From Kribbella sp. NBC_01245 (GTDB lineage: Bacteria > Actinomycetota > Actinomycetes > Propionibacteriales > Kribbellaceae), in NCBI RefSeq assembly GCF_036226525.1, contig NZ_CP108487.1, positions 4,402,001 to 4,466,000 of the forward strand: DNA of 64,000 bases, read 5' to 3'. The notes below the pieces were generated by a model, which was not told the origin of the DNA, ran no database searches, and saw nothing but the letters and a program-made list of their open reading frames with translations. A program made the translations under genes and the position numbers. Within the stretch, counting starts at the first letter, position 1, and every line of letters begins with the position of its first letter. Below, piece by piece: positions 1 to 7,809 of this stretch.

Positions 1-105
1 ACCAAGGGCACGGTCGCCTACCGGTACTACGTTCCCGCTGGTACGACAGCGGGTCGCGGTATCGCCGCCACCTTCACCGCGCCGTTCTACCTCACCGCCC
101 GCTGA
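1..105 (+). CDS. C-terminal end of an unidentified protein (partial)
   Basis: The frame is open from the left edge and ends in TGA at 103-105, leaving 34 residues with no recognisable motif. A perfect hairpin follows 14 bp after the stop, which supports this being the real end of a plus-strand gene converging on the channel gene. The product cannot be named from so little sequence. Confidence 0.5.
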   Translation, partial: TKGTVAYRYYVPAGTTAGRGIAATFTAPFYLTAR

Positions 106-119
106 GTCCGGCGTACGGC

Positions 120-154
120 GGTGGGCGTAATCCCCGCTAGGGATTACGCCCACC
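120..154. terminator. Perfect 15-bp hairpin between convergent genes
   Basis: The arms at 120-134 and 140-154 are perfect reverse complements (GGTGGGCGTAATCCC and its partner) with a 5-nt loop. It lies between the end of the left-edge gene and the end of the minus-strand channel gene, so it can serve as a bidirectional terminator. No U-tract is evident, as is common in high-GC actinobacteria. Confidence 0.75.
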
Positions 155-165
155 GGTATGAGGTG

Positions 166-1020
166 TTACCGGGGCGGGTTGCTGGACCAGCCGTTGTCGC
201 CTTGGCCGGGCTGTCCGGACCAGTTGGTCGCGCCGTACGACGCGGGGTGCGGCTCGTTGGTCTGGGCCGGCGGGGTCTGACCACTTCCGGCGTACGGGCC
301 GTTGGCGGTCTGCGTGCCAGTTGCGGGCGTTGTGCCGTTGTTGGCCGACGTGGTCGGGCCGGTGGACGTTACGCCGCGCTCGAACAGGCGCTGCAGGGCC
401 TGGGCCGCCATCTCGCGACCACCGAGGCCGAACGCAAGACCCATCGCGAGGGCCGCGCCGGCGAGCACGATCAGCAGCGTGTTACCGGTCAGCTGGACCG
501 CGATACCGAGCTGGGTCAGCGCGGCGAAGGCGGCGTAGATCAGGACCGCGTACCGGCCGACCTTGGCCAGGGTCTCGTTACCCGTCGCGCCACGGATCAC
601 CGCGGCCAGGAAGTTCGCGAACAACGCGGCCAGGCAGATGATCACGATCGCGGCGAAGATGCGCGGGATGTAGCCGAGCATCGTGCTCATGAAGGCCGAG
701 ATCTCCGGCACGCCGAGCGCCGAGGCGAACATCGTGAAGCTGATCAGGAACACGAACCAGAAGACGACCTTGCCGAGCATCGCCGAGGCCGTCAGACCGG
801 TACCGGATCGCTGCAGTACGCCGGATACGCCGGCCCGATCCATCCAGTGGTCGAAGCCGACCTTGCCGAGCAGCCTGCCGATCAGGTTGCCGAGAATCTT
901 CGCGACGAAATAGCCGACGACCAGAATGACGATGCCGCCGAGCAGGTTGGGGATGAACGACAAAAGCTTGCCGAAGGCATCTTCGAAGGGCTGGGTGAAG
1001 TCGATCGCTAACGCCGACAT
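166..1020 (-). CDS. MscS-like mechanosensitive channel family protein with conserved TM-helix repeats
   Basis: This 284-residue membrane protein has about five hydrophobic segments: residues ~18-45 (with GGIVILVVGYFVAKI), ~85-110, ~115-145, ~155-178 and ~180-200. The LGKVGFDHWMDRAG-type stretch after the first helix and the glycine/alanine-rich helix AGAALAMGLAFGLGGRE are typical of the TM-helix repeat proteins related to small-conductance mechanosensitive channels. The usual beta domain of MscS is absent; after GGREMAAQALQRLFERG the last ~65 residues are a T/N/G/P-rich tail, probably disordered and cytoplasmic. It likely contributes to osmotic-shock protection at the membrane. The start is the ATG at 1020. 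The gene appears monocistronic. Confidence 0.8.
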   Translation of the reverse strand: MSALAIDFTQPFEDAFGKLLSFIPNLLGGIVILVVGYFVAKILGNLIGRLLGKVGFDHWMDRAGVSGVLQRSGTGLTASAMLGKVVFWFVFLISFTMFASALGVPEISAFMSTMLGYIPRIFAAIVIICLAALFANFLAAVIRGATGNETLAKVGRYAVLIYAAFAALTQLGIAVQLTGNTLLIVLAGAALAMGLAFGLGGREMAAQALQRLFERGVTSTGPTTSANNGTTPATGTQTANGPYAGSGQTPPAQTNEPHPASYGATNWSGQPGQGDNGWSSNPPR

Positions 1021-1186
1021 CGGGCTTCCTCTCCAGGATGGGCCCGTCTGCCGTCGCCGCGCACAGCAACATCACGCGACCCCGGCCACGGGCGGGTGCA
1101 GTGGTGTCTGCTGGCCCCGTGCCCGTCACCCTGAGTCCCAAACGTGTCACCTTCCGCAAGCTCATTGCTAAAGGCAAGCACTTCGG

Positions 1187-1224
1187 TTGAGCGCGCGCTC
1201 AAGCCCGCCTTGAGCGCTCGCTCA
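1187..1224. promoter_or_regulatory. Tandem inverted repeats, possible TetR-type operator
   Basis: A perfect 16-bp palindrome TTGAGCGCGCGCTCAA (1187-1202) is followed 8 bp later by a near-palindrome TGAGCG-CT-CGCTCA (1211-1224). Both share the half-site TTGAGCG. They lie between the divergent channel gene and the GNAT gene, where a promoter for either would be. The form suits a dimeric repressor such as TetR, but no regulator gene is adjacent. Confidence 0.4.
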
Positions 1225-1269
1225 GACCCGGCACTCGGGACGGGTCAGGTGATTTGAGAGGCTGACGCC

Positions 1270-1725
1270 ATGACCGATGTCGTGATCCGCCCCGCCACCG
1301 TTGCCGACGTACCGGCCATCGTCGCCATGCTCGCCGAGGACGAGATCGGCGCCCTGCGCGAATCCCCCGGCGACCTCGCGCCATACCTGCGCGCCTTCGC
1401 CGATATCGATGCCGACGGCAACCAGGTGCTGGTGGTCGCGGAACGGGACGGCGAACTGGTCGGCACGCTACAGCTGACGATCATCCCGGGCATGTCCCGC
1501 AAGGGCGCCAAACGCGCCCTGGTCGAGGGCGTCCGGGTCGGCGCGGCGGCCCGCGGCCTGGGCCTCGGCACCACCCTGATGGAGTGGTCGATCGACGAGG
1601 CCCGGCGACGCGAGTGCCACATCATCCAGCTCACCTCGGACAAGGCCCGCCTGGACGCGCATCGCTTCTACGACCGGCTCGGTTTCGCCGCCAGCCATGA
1701 GGGTTTCAAGCTGCAGCTGGTTTAG
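1270..1725 (+). CDS. GNAT family N-acetyltransferase
   Basis: This 151-residue single-domain protein transfers acetyl from acetyl-CoA to an unknown amine. It shows the GNAT core: the N-terminal strand-helix IRPATVADVPAIVAMLAEDE, strands around QVLVVAERDGELVGTLQL, the acetyl-CoA pyrophosphate loop VGAAARGLGLGTTLMEW (R-G-x-G-x-G/T type), and the C-terminal YDRLGF motif that closes the family fold. GAGAGG about 8 nt before the ATG is a good ribosome binding site. The C-terminus converges on the metallopeptidase gene with a 4-nt overlap of the ends. The substrate is not predictable. Confidence 0.85.
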   Translation: MTDVVIRPATVADVPAIVAMLAEDEIGALRESPGDLAPYLRAFADIDADGNQVLVVAERDGELVGTLQLTIIPGMSRKGAKRALVEGVRVGAAARGLGLGTTLMEWSIDEARRRECHIIQLTSDKARLDAHRFYDRLGFAASHEGFKLQLV

Positions 1726-2996
1726 GAGACACGCTTGGCCGGTGCGACGAAGGTGTTGCACTTGGCTGGGTTCGGATTCTTGAAGGCACCGCTCTCCCAG
1801 TACCAGTGGTTGGCCTTCGAGCCGTGATCCCGGACCTTCTTGGGGTCGTACTCGTCGCCGCTGTGCCGGCTCAGGGTCTCCCACTCGGCCAGCTTCCGTC
1901 CGGTGAGCTCGAACGACTGCTTGTTCGCGCCGAGGAAGAGCGCGCTGAGGCAGGAGGCCTGGAGCTCCAACCGGCGGTTCTCCTCGAGCTTGGCGGCCTC
2001 GGTCTTGGCCCAGCCCTCGCGGGACGCCGACGAGATCAGGATGTTGGTCAGCAACTGCACGTGATGCCCGTACTCATGGGCCATCGTGCTCATCATGTCG
2101 ACGCGTGCCCAGAGCTGGTCCTGCTTGTACGACTTGACGTCGTCCTGCCACCGCATGTTGATCGACTCGTCCGAGCCGCAGTAGAACGCGGTGGTGGTCT
2201 CGCCGGTGCAATCCGACTTGGGCTTGCCGTTGTCGTAGACGACGAGCTTCGGCGCCCGGAACGGATAGCCGGCCTTGCGCACGACCGGCGCCCAGAACTT
2301 GTTCAGGCACGGCAACATCTGCTGGTAGTACTTCAGCACGGCCTGTTTCGTGGTCGGTTTGACCGAAGGCTCCTGGCAGCCCATCGAGGCGAGCCGACCG
2401 GCCTGGTAGAGCTTGTTCTCCTTTACCCGTTGCCAATCCGGCACCGTCTTCGCTGTGACCGTCACCGTCGGCCGGGGCGCGGGCACCGGCGCTGGCGCCT
2501 CCTTCGGCCGGAGCGACGGGCTGACCAACGGACTGCTGACGTTGTCCATAGAGTCAACCACGCGGATGCTCGCGACAACGCCGCCTGCGAGGGCTACCAG
2601 TGCCAGTGCGGAGAAGACCGCGATCATCGGGATAGAGAATCGCCTGGCCGGCATAACCGGCTCATGCGCGCCGTACTGCGCACCGGGCCGTGGGAACGGC
2701 TGAGTCGCGTCAACGCTCTGACGGCGTAGACCGTCATCCCCGACGGGCTGGCCGCCCGTACTGCTCCCAAGCTGCTGCGTCCCGGCCCAACCGAATGAAC
2801 CCGACGACGTACTCAGCGGCTTGATGTCGGCCTTAGGCGTGCTGACCGGCTGAATGCTGCCACTGACTCTCAGAGGCTCTGTACTTGGCGACTTGCCGGC
2901 AGAGATCGGCTTGACGGGAGTCGTCGGCTCAGCGGTCTCGCCCGCACCACCGGGCAGGAAGTGACCGGGTTTCGGCATGGACTCGTTGTCCGGCAT
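1722..2996 (-). CDS. Membrane-anchored neutral zinc metallopeptidase (YpfJ-like)
   Basis: This 424-residue protein has a disordered, P/S/T-rich N-terminus, one membrane helix (IPMIAVFSALALVALAGGVV) and an extracytoplasmic catalytic domain. The zinc motif HEYGHH in MAHEYGHHVQ provides two His ligands and the Glu, and LQASCLSALFLG downstream fits the putative neutral zinc metallopeptidase family, where a further acidic residue is a ligand. I start it at the ATG at 2996, preceded by GGGAG at 3001-3005, rather than the longer frame opening at 3041, because the extra 15 codons look non-native. Substrate unknown; probably cell-envelope protein turnover. Confidence 0.85.
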   Translation of the reverse strand: MPDNESMPKPGHFLPGGAGETAEPTTPVKPISAGKSPSTEPLRVSGSIQPVSTPKADIKPLSTSSGSFGWAGTQQLGSSTGGQPVGDDGLRRQSVDATQPFPRPGAQYGAHEPVMPARRFSIPMIAVFSALALVALAGGVVASIRVVDSMDNVSSPLVSPSLRPKEAPAPVPAPRPTVTVTAKTVPDWQRVKENKLYQAGRLASMGCQEPSVKPTTKQAVLKYYQQMLPCLNKFWAPVVRKAGYPFRAPKLVVYDNGKPKSDCTGETTTAFYCGSDESINMRWQDDVKSYKQDQLWARVDMMSTMAHEYGHHVQLLTNILISSASREGWAKTEAAKLEENRRLELQASCLSALFLGANKQSFELTGRKLAEWETLSRHSGDEYDPKKVRDHGSKANHWYWESGAFKNPNPAKCNTFVAPAKRVS

Positions 2997-3181
2997 TACA
3001 CTCCCGCGCGGGTCTGGGTGGGCGGCCCGACGAGAGGTCATCCCCTCACCGCTGTGCCTGCGAACCGGATTTCCTCACACGGCTCACCGGCAGATCTTAC
3101 GGTCTCGATAGCTCAACCAACCAGCCTCGATTTGGACTAACTCGATTGCGGTCGGCCCGTCCGCCGCGCTTGGGTAGGCCG

Positions 3182-3931
3182 GTGGCTTCACTCGAAGACT
3201 TGAACCGGCCCGAATACCCGCGCTCCTCGACGTACGACGCTCAGTGGCTGATCGACGCGGACATGGGACCGCATCCGCTGTGGCTGCTGGAGGATCTCGC
3301 GCGGGACCTCGACCTGCGGCCCGGGATGCGGGTGCTCGACCTGGGCTCGGGCAAGGGTGCCACCTCGGTCTTCCTCGCCCGCGAGTACGGCGTACAGGTG
3401 TGGGCCGTCGATTTGTGGGTCTCGCCGGATGAGGCGGCCGCGACGTTCGAGGCCCAGGGCGTCGCGGACCAGGTCACCGCGCTCCAGGCCGAGGCGCACG
3501 CCTTGCCGTTCGCGGCCGGCACCTTCGACGCGATCGTCTGCATCGACGCCTACGAATACTTCGGTACGGCGGACGGCTATCTCACGTACCTGACGAAATT
3601 CCTCAAGCCTGGCGGGCAATTGGGGATCGCGACGCCGGCGATGACAACGGAGATCCGCGAGCTCGGGCACATACCCGCGCATATCAAGCAGTGCGTCGGC
3701 TGGGAGGCCATCGCCTGGCACACCGCCGACTGGTGGCGATTCCAGTGGGCCATCACGGAGTTGGTCGACGTCACGTCGGCTCGGCTGCAGGAATCGGGCT
3801 GGCAGGACTGGCTGTTGTGGTCCCAGGTCTGCGCCGGGCACACGGGTCAGCCATCGAGCACGATCGCCATGCTGACGGCGGATCAGGGCGAATACCTGAG
3901 CTTCGCACTGGTCACCGCTCGCAAGGTGTGA
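3182..3931 (+). CDS. Class I SAM-dependent methyltransferase
   Basis: This 249-residue enzyme has the Rossmann motif I as VLDLGSGKGATSVFLA, the acidic residue after strand 2 (VWAVDLWVS), and the motif IV-like segment FDAIVCIDAYEYFG followed by FLKPGGQLGIATP. These are the hallmarks of small-molecule methyltransferases of the methyltransferase-11/25 type. I prefer the GTG at 3182, which has GGTAGG a few bases upstream; an in-frame TTG at 3146 would add 12 low-complexity residues. The acceptor is unknown. It stands alone between divergent and convergent neighbours. Confidence 0.85.
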   Translation: MASLEDLNRPEYPRSSTYDAQWLIDADMGPHPLWLLEDLARDLDLRPGMRVLDLGSGKGATSVFLAREYGVQVWAVDLWVSPDEAAATFEAQGVADQVTALQAEAHALPFAAGTFDAIVCIDAYEYFGTADGYLTYLTKFLKPGGQLGIATPAMTTEIRELGHIPAHIKQCVGWEAIAWHTADWWRFQWAITELVDVTSARLQESGWQDWLLWSQVCAGHTGQPSSTIAMLTADQGEYLSFALVTARKV

Positions 3932-3932
3932 A

Positions 3933-3961
3933 TCCCGGCCGGCTGGCGGGGTCGGCCGGGA
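3933..3961. terminator. Hairpin terminator between convergent genes
   Basis: TCCCGGCCG (3933-3941) pairs perfectly with CGGCCGGGA (3953-3961) around an 11-nt loop. It lies directly after the methyltransferase stop and just beyond the stop of the minus-strand membrane protein, so it can end transcription from both sides. Confidence 0.7.
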
Positions 3962-3962
3962 C

Positions 3963-4409
3963 TCAGGGGCGGCGGTGGTTGCGTTTACGGCGCCGGGCGC
4001 GCGCGCTCGCCATCACGATCGCGGTACCCGGCTCGGCATCCCCCGGCCTTGTTCGGGTGGTCAGTTCGGCGGTACGGGCCGTCAGATCGACGACCTGGTC
4101 GTTGCGGCAGCTGGCCGAGCCCGGCGTCGGTTCGTCCTGGTGCCGAACGAGTTCCCGCACCGGTGCGAGCTCACGGTCGAGCACGATCCGGCGCTGTTCG
4201 ATCTCCTGACCGAGCCGGAACGCCTGCTCGAACTGCTCCGAGGTCTCGTCGATGCGAACCAGCACCCGGCGGACGCACCAGATCGCGACGACCAGCAGGG
4301 CAAGCGTGCCCAGTCTTGACTGTGGAAGCGTGAGGTCGACGGTCAGCCCAATGCCGGCGAGTGCCAGCAGGCCCCGGTCGAACCACCGGTTCCGTCTCCG
4401 TTTCTCCAT
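3963..4409 (-). CDS. Small membrane protein with predicted coiled coil
   Basis: This 148-residue protein of unknown function has a basic N-terminus, two closely spaced hydrophobic segments (LLALAGIGLTVDLTL and LGTLALLVVAIWCV), then a charged helical stretch (ETSEQFEQAFRLGQEIEQR) likely to form a coiled coil, and a basic tail ending RARRRKRNHRRP. The ATG at 4409 has AGGTAA upstream. It is the last of three minus-strand genes (5813 to 3963) whose two upstream members encode paralogous HTH-like proteins. Its layout of membrane helices plus coiled coil resembles the small plus-strand protein at 6216, hinting at a functional set. No family was recognised. Confidence 0.65.
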   Translation of the reverse strand: MEKRRRNRWFDRGLLALAGIGLTVDLTLPQSRLGTLALLVVAIWCVRRVLVRIDETSEQFEQAFRLGQEIEQRRIVLDRELAPVRELVRHQDEPTPGSASCRNDQVVDLTARTAELTTRTRPGDAEPGTAIVMASARARRRKRNHRRP

Positions 4410-4545
4410 CGTTTACCTGTTCCCCTGCGTGGTTGCTGTGGACGGACAGGCCACCGGGTGAATGCCGGGCAGGGGATGGACGACAGGGACCCGGGAAGCG
4501 GGGTTGATCGGGGTGGAAAATACTCTCTGCTCGAAGTGTCCTACA

Positions 4546-5046
4546 TCACAAGTTCGTTACGCAATGGGATCGCTTGATTGCTCCAAGTAACGATTTCAAC
4601 TTGCGTTCCGCCGCGGTCACTTCACCGGCCAATTGCTGGCGCAGCATCCGTGTCGCGGCCGTGTTGATGAGCTCTCCGGACGCCAGCCGGCGGTCCACCG
4701 CGACCAGGTTTTCGCAGTGGAAACGCAACTCCCGCTTGGCGATGTAGATCTCCGGCGACGTCCACGCCTCGACCGGAATCTGGCGCTCGCGGTGATGACC
4801 GGCGAGGTCGATCGCGACACCGTCGTCGATGTCCAGGCCGAGGGTTTCACCGGCGGCGAGCAGAACGGTCCCCTCACTGACGCGCAGGCCGCGAGCCAGG
4901 CCCCGAATGGTCCGGGGCGCGGGCAGCACGGCCAGGTCCGACAGATGTCTGAGCCCCGCGAGATCGGGCTCACCTCCGCAATCGGCGGCGAGCTGCGCCA
5001 GGGTTCTGTCTCCGAGATTTCTTCGGACGAGCTCAGCGAGGTCCAT
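4546..5046 (-). CDS. HTH-like regulatory protein, paralogue of the next gene
   Basis: This 166-residue soluble protein has an N-terminal half that looks like a weak XRE-type helix-turn-helix (TIRGLARGLRVSEGTVLLAAG). The C-terminal half carries IYIAKRELRFHCENLVAVDRR, closely matching LFIAERELRFHQESLVGFDR in the neighbour at 5181. The two genes therefore share a C-terminal helical module of unknown function, likely for dimerisation or partner binding. The gene begins with ATG at 5046, 134 bp downstream of its paralogue and on the same strand. Function is inferred as transcription control; no ligand site is evident. Confidence 0.65.
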   Translation of the reverse strand: MDLAELVRRNLGDRTLAQLAADCGGEPDLAGLRHLSDLAVLPAPRTIRGLARGLRVSEGTVLLAAGETLGLDIDDGVAIDLAGHHRERQIPVEAWTSPEIYIAKRELRFHCENLVAVDRRLASGELINTAATRMLRQQLAGEVTAAERKLKSLLGAIKRSHCVTNL

Positions 5047-5180
5047 GTCGCCTACCTTCTCCAGACTCAGGCGGAAGAGTCCGGGCCCTGTCGTCTGCTA
5101 TATCGCTGTCCGCTATGGCCTGGCTACCCTGAGGCAGGTCACATTTCGGCAACGACGCTTAGGTGAGGCTGCCCTGAGTC

Positions 5181-5813
5181 CTAACTGGACGCTTTTTCCG
5201 AAGCTTTCCCGGCAGCCTGCACCTCGGCCAGCTTCTGCTGGGCCTGCTCGACCGCGTCCACGAAGCGCCGGCGCTGCTGGCGCAGCTCCTTGCTCTGCGA
5301 CCGCGGCGGCCCGAAATGCCGATCGAAACCGACCAGGCTCTCCTGGTGGAATCGCAGCTCGCGCTCGGCGATGAACAACTCCGGCGATCGGCCGTCCCGC
5401 AGCAGCCGGGTGGCCTGCCGCTGCTGCTCGATCCGGCCGGCCAGAATGCCGCGCGAGGCCTCGGCTGCCGCGAGCAACGTCTTCAGGGTCTCGATCTCCT
5501 CGGTGACCTTCTCCAGCGCATGCTCCACATCGAGCACGGGCATCTCGGCCACCAGCTCCTGCTGCGTCTTGGTCGACGCCGAGGTTTCGCCGAGGGTGTC
5601 GTAGATGCGCTCGATCGGCCAGCCCAGCGACTCGGCGACGCGGGCCAAGGTGGCGTCGCCGACCGGCTCGCCGCGCTCGAGACCGAGCAACATCCGGGTC
5701 GAACGCCCGACCCGCGCAGACCACTCGCGGCTCTCGCCGTACCCGGCCTTCACCCGGGCAGCACGGACCAGGCGCCCAAGGCGCTGCCAGCCATGCGAGT
5801 CGTAGTCGTGCAT
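5181..5813 (-). CDS. XRE-type helix-turn-helix regulator with coiled-coil C-terminus
   Basis: This 210-residue protein has an N-terminal Cro/C1-type HTH (LGRLVRAARVKAGYGESREW through LARVAESLGWP, residues ~8-65), a long heptad-rich helix (ALEKVTEEIETLKTLLAAAE) and the module LFIAERELRFHQESLVGFDR shared with the gene at 4546. I start it at ATG 5813, directly after a GGGGGG stretch, not at the far-upstream open frame, because the HTH begins a few residues later. A purine-rich inverted repeat 39 bp upstream may be its own operator. It is probably a dimeric DNA-binding regulator; target genes are likely its neighbours. Confidence 0.75.
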   Translation of the reverse strand: MHDYDSHGWQRLGRLVRAARVKAGYGESREWSARVGRSTRMLLGLERGEPVGDATLARVAESLGWPIERIYDTLGETSASTKTQQELVAEMPVLDVEHALEKVTEEIETLKTLLAAAEASRGILAGRIEQQRQATRLLRDGRSPELFIAERELRFHQESLVGFDRHFGPPRSQSKELRQQRRRFVDAVEQAQQKLAEVQAAGKASEKASS

Positions 5814-5851
5814 CCCCCCAGCATGCCGGAGGCAACGGGAAGAGTCGAGAA

Positions 5852-5897
5852 GGAGGAAGGAAGAGAAACTTCCTGATTTCCTCTTGATCCTTCCTCC
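5852..5897. promoter_or_regulatory. Inverted repeat upstream of the XRE gene, possible operator
   Basis: GGAGGAAGGA (5852-5861) is perfectly complementary to TCCTTCCTCC (5888-5897), with further partial pairing inside. It lies 39 bp upstream of the XRE gene start in an unusually purine/pyrimidine-skewed and relatively AT-rich stretch. Autoregulation by the XRE protein is the simplest reading, unproven. Confidence 0.4.
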
Positions 5898-5982
5898 GAA
5901 ACTGCTTAGTCTCGATAGCAGACCGCCGGAACTCCGGCGGGATGCGCATCTACGACAGGGCCTCCCTGCATCCCTCGTCCTC

Positions 5983-6146
5983 AGTGGTTGTCGCCGGAAG
6001 GTCGTCGAGTGGCTGCGGTGTCCAGGTGGGTGCATCGCAAGGCGGAGAAGGAGCCTCGATGCTTTTCCATCGTGGCTTCTTCTCCAACGCCGCGAGGCGC
6101 CCGCCTGGACACCGCAGACGCCGACGAACTTCCGGCGACAACCACT
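5983..6146. repeat. 164-bp imperfect palindrome (two 79-nt arms, 6-nt loop)
   Basis: The arms 5983-6061 and 6068-6146 are near reverse complements. The outer 18 bp (AGTGGTTGTCGCCGGAAG and its complement) pair perfectly, a 14-bp internal block (CTGCGGTGTCCAGG) also pairs perfectly, and the inner third pairs with scattered mismatches and one-base bulges. The loop is CTTTTC. There is no obvious target-site duplication. It fills most of the non-coding stretch between the XRE gene and the small plus-strand membrane gene. It could be a miniature inverted-repeat element, a structured leader or small RNA, or a cruciform regulatory site. Confidence 0.85.
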
Positions 6147-6215
6147 AACGGCGCCGTTCTAGGCGCGGACACCCTGCCGGTCGCTCGGGGATCGAGCGCG
6201 ACCAAGGAGTATCTG

Positions 6216-6518
6216 ATGGACAAGGTGGGTTTCCTCAGCAGCGTGGTGATCACCCTCGGCACCCTCTTCGTGGCGGTGCTGACCCGGCGGTCGGCGAAGG
6301 ACCAGACAGCGGTCCGCGGTTTCGCCGATCTGAACAAGGCCCTGCAGGAACAGGTCGACCGGCAAGGCGCCCGGATCGAATCCCTCGAGCAGTCCGAGGC
6401 GAAGTGGCGCCGGCTCGTGCGCACCCACGAGATGTGGGACGACGAGGTGCTCGACAAACTGCGCACCCTGACCGGCGGCGAGGCCCTGCCGGAATCGCCA
6501 CCGCTCGACCGCTACTGA
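6216..6518 (+). CDS. Small membrane protein with coiled coil
   Basis: This 100-residue protein has one N-terminal membrane helix (FLSSVVITLGTLFVAVL) followed by a helical, heptad-like segment (LNKALQEQVDRQGARIESLE) and a charged tail. AAGGAG at 6204-6209, 6 nt before the ATG at 6216, fixes the start; the longer open frame upstream runs through the palindrome and is not credible as protein. The architecture resembles the membrane/coiled-coil protein at 3963. The family is unknown; small phage-like or divisome-associated proteins look similar, but nothing decides. Confidence 0.65.
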   Translation: MDKVGFLSSVVITLGTLFVAVLTRRSAKDQTAVRGFADLNKALQEQVDRQGARIESLEQSEAKWRRLVRTHEMWDDEVLDKLRTLTGGEALPESPPLDRY

Positions 6519-6573
6519 GATCTGGTGGCACCTGCCGGGCACCGGGTTGGGTCGCCGGTGACATGCTGGGGCC

Positions 6574-6996
6574 ATGAGCTGGGCAATTTACGCATTGCGG
6601 ACCGCCGGGGGCGCACGCCGCCTGGACGACATCTCCGACGAATACGCGCCGCCTTCCCTGGGCACCGCCGAACAGGTGGTCGAGCGGATCCGGGAAGCGG
6701 CACCGGAGGTCGACACCAGCAATCCGAAATGGCTGCGCATCGACGGTCCGGACCACTCGGTGGAGGTCTCGATCGGCAAGGGCGTGCACGTGCACGACAT
6801 CACCTTCTACCTCAACGGCGGCGACCGCTCGGTCGCCGTCGTTCTGGCAGTGGCCGAACACCTCGGCGTGATGCCCTACGACACCGAATCCGGCGACATG
6901 CTGACCGAGTTCTCGAAGCCGCCGGTGCCGCCGCCCCTGGACGACGACGAGCTCAACATGGGCAAGCGCAAGTGGTGGCAGTTCTACAAACGCTGA
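6574..6996 (+). CDS. Conserved hypothetical protein
   Basis: This 140-residue soluble protein starts MSWAIYALRT and mixes alpha and beta segments (HSVEVSIGKGVHVHDITFYL, SVAVVLAVAEHLG), with a proline stretch and a basic, aromatic C-terminus (KRKWWQFYKR). The layout recalls small immunity-like or cytoplasmic accessory proteins of actinobacteria, but I cannot assign a family. It lies 55 bp after the small membrane gene on the same strand, so the two may be cotranscribed. Confidence 0.65.
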   Translation: MSWAIYALRTAGGARRLDDISDEYAPPSLGTAEQVVERIREAAPEVDTSNPKWLRIDGPDHSVEVSIGKGVHVHDITFYLNGGDRSVAVVLAVAEHLGVMPYDTESGDMLTEFSKPPVPPPLDDDELNMGKRKWWQFYKR

Positions 6997-7002
6997 CTGT
7001 GG

Positions 7003-7755
7003 TCAGGCGGGTTTGACGCCGACGAGCACGCCGACCTTGTCGATCCGGTGCTCGGGATTGTCGAACTCGTCTTTCCAGAAGTTCCCCGCCGCGTGGTCCT
7101 CGATCGTCGCGCAGGTGGACAGCGTGATCATCGCCTTCGTCGCCGTCCTCCCCGGGAACCCGGGCACCGGCGCCGACTGCCGCGCCAAATCCGCCGGCTT
7201 GCGGAACGAGATCCACATGGTCTGACTGATCACATAGTCGTACGTCGAACCGCCCGCCGTCACGTAGACGTGATCCCCATTCCGCAACGACGGCAACTCC
7301 CGGAACGGCCCACCCGCGCTCAACCGATGCGCCGTCACCAGGTAGTTCCCGATATCGCCCGCGCCGACTCCGCCCTTGGCCCCTTGCGGATTCGCGGCTA
7401 TGCCCTTGCTCTGGATCTTCGTACCCGGCCCGTCATCCGCCGTCCCCTGGTACGGCGTAACCCGCAACCCCGCCACGCCAATTCGCGGAATCGCCATCAC
7501 CGCGGGCGCGGTATTCGGCCTCGCCGCACTAGCCCGTCCATCCCCCGTCTTCTGCTTCGAGGGTTGACTCGAGGGCTGCTCCGGCGGTCGCGTCGTGGGC
7601 GTCTTGGGCGCGCCCGACGTGGCAGGCCGCGTCGTCGTCGTACCGGACTGTCCGCCAAGCGAGTCAGTCGTGTCGCTGCACCCCAGCAGCGCGGCAGCAC
7701 CCACCACCGCGACCACCAAAAACGGCCCAACGCCCATGCCAAAGACTAGCTCCAC
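7003..7755 (-). CDS. Class E sortase
   Basis: This 250-residue sortase cleaves a C-terminal sorting signal and links the substrate to peptidoglycan. It has a hydrophobic N-terminal segment (FLVVAVVGAAALL, with a lipobox-like LLGC), a T/P/S-rich linker (to about residue 80), and a sortase domain with catalytic His in YLVTAHRLSAGGPF, catalytic Cys in ITLSTCAT, and the class E-typical stretch after it (EDHAAGNFW, NPEHRIDKVGVLVG), which supplies the Arg. A GTG at 7755 and an ATG at 7737 are both possible starts. Class E enzymes in actinobacteria prefer LAXTG; the only LAXTG protein in this window is the surface protein at 41444-44170 (LAATG). Confidence 0.85.
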   Translation of the reverse strand: MELVFGMGVGPFLVVAVVGAAALLGCSDTTDSLGGQSGTTTTRPATSGAPKTPTTRPPEQPSSQPSKQKTGDGRASAARPNTAPAVMAIPRIGVAGLRVTPYQGTADDGPGTKIQSKGIAANPQGAKGGVGAGDIGNYLVTAHRLSAGGPFRELPSLRNGDHVYVTAGGSTYDYVISQTMWISFRKPADLARQSAPVPGFPGRTATKAMITLSTCATIEDHAAGNFWKDEFDNPEHRIDKVGVLVGVKPA

Positions 7756-7809
7756 ATCCCAAAACCTCGTCGTCAGTTTTATGTCGGTGGTGGTGGTTAC
7801 GGTTTCGGC

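Noticed and set aside
166..1020. Long plus-strand open frames over the channel gene (e.g. 121-1011)
   Set aside because: They are highly charged, R/G/H-rich translations typical of the antisense of a high-GC gene; the minus strand gives a clean membrane protein.
5988..6518. 176-residue plus-strand protein through the palindrome
   Set aside because: The first 76 codons are the palindrome itself; a strong ribosome site marks ATG 6216 as the true start.
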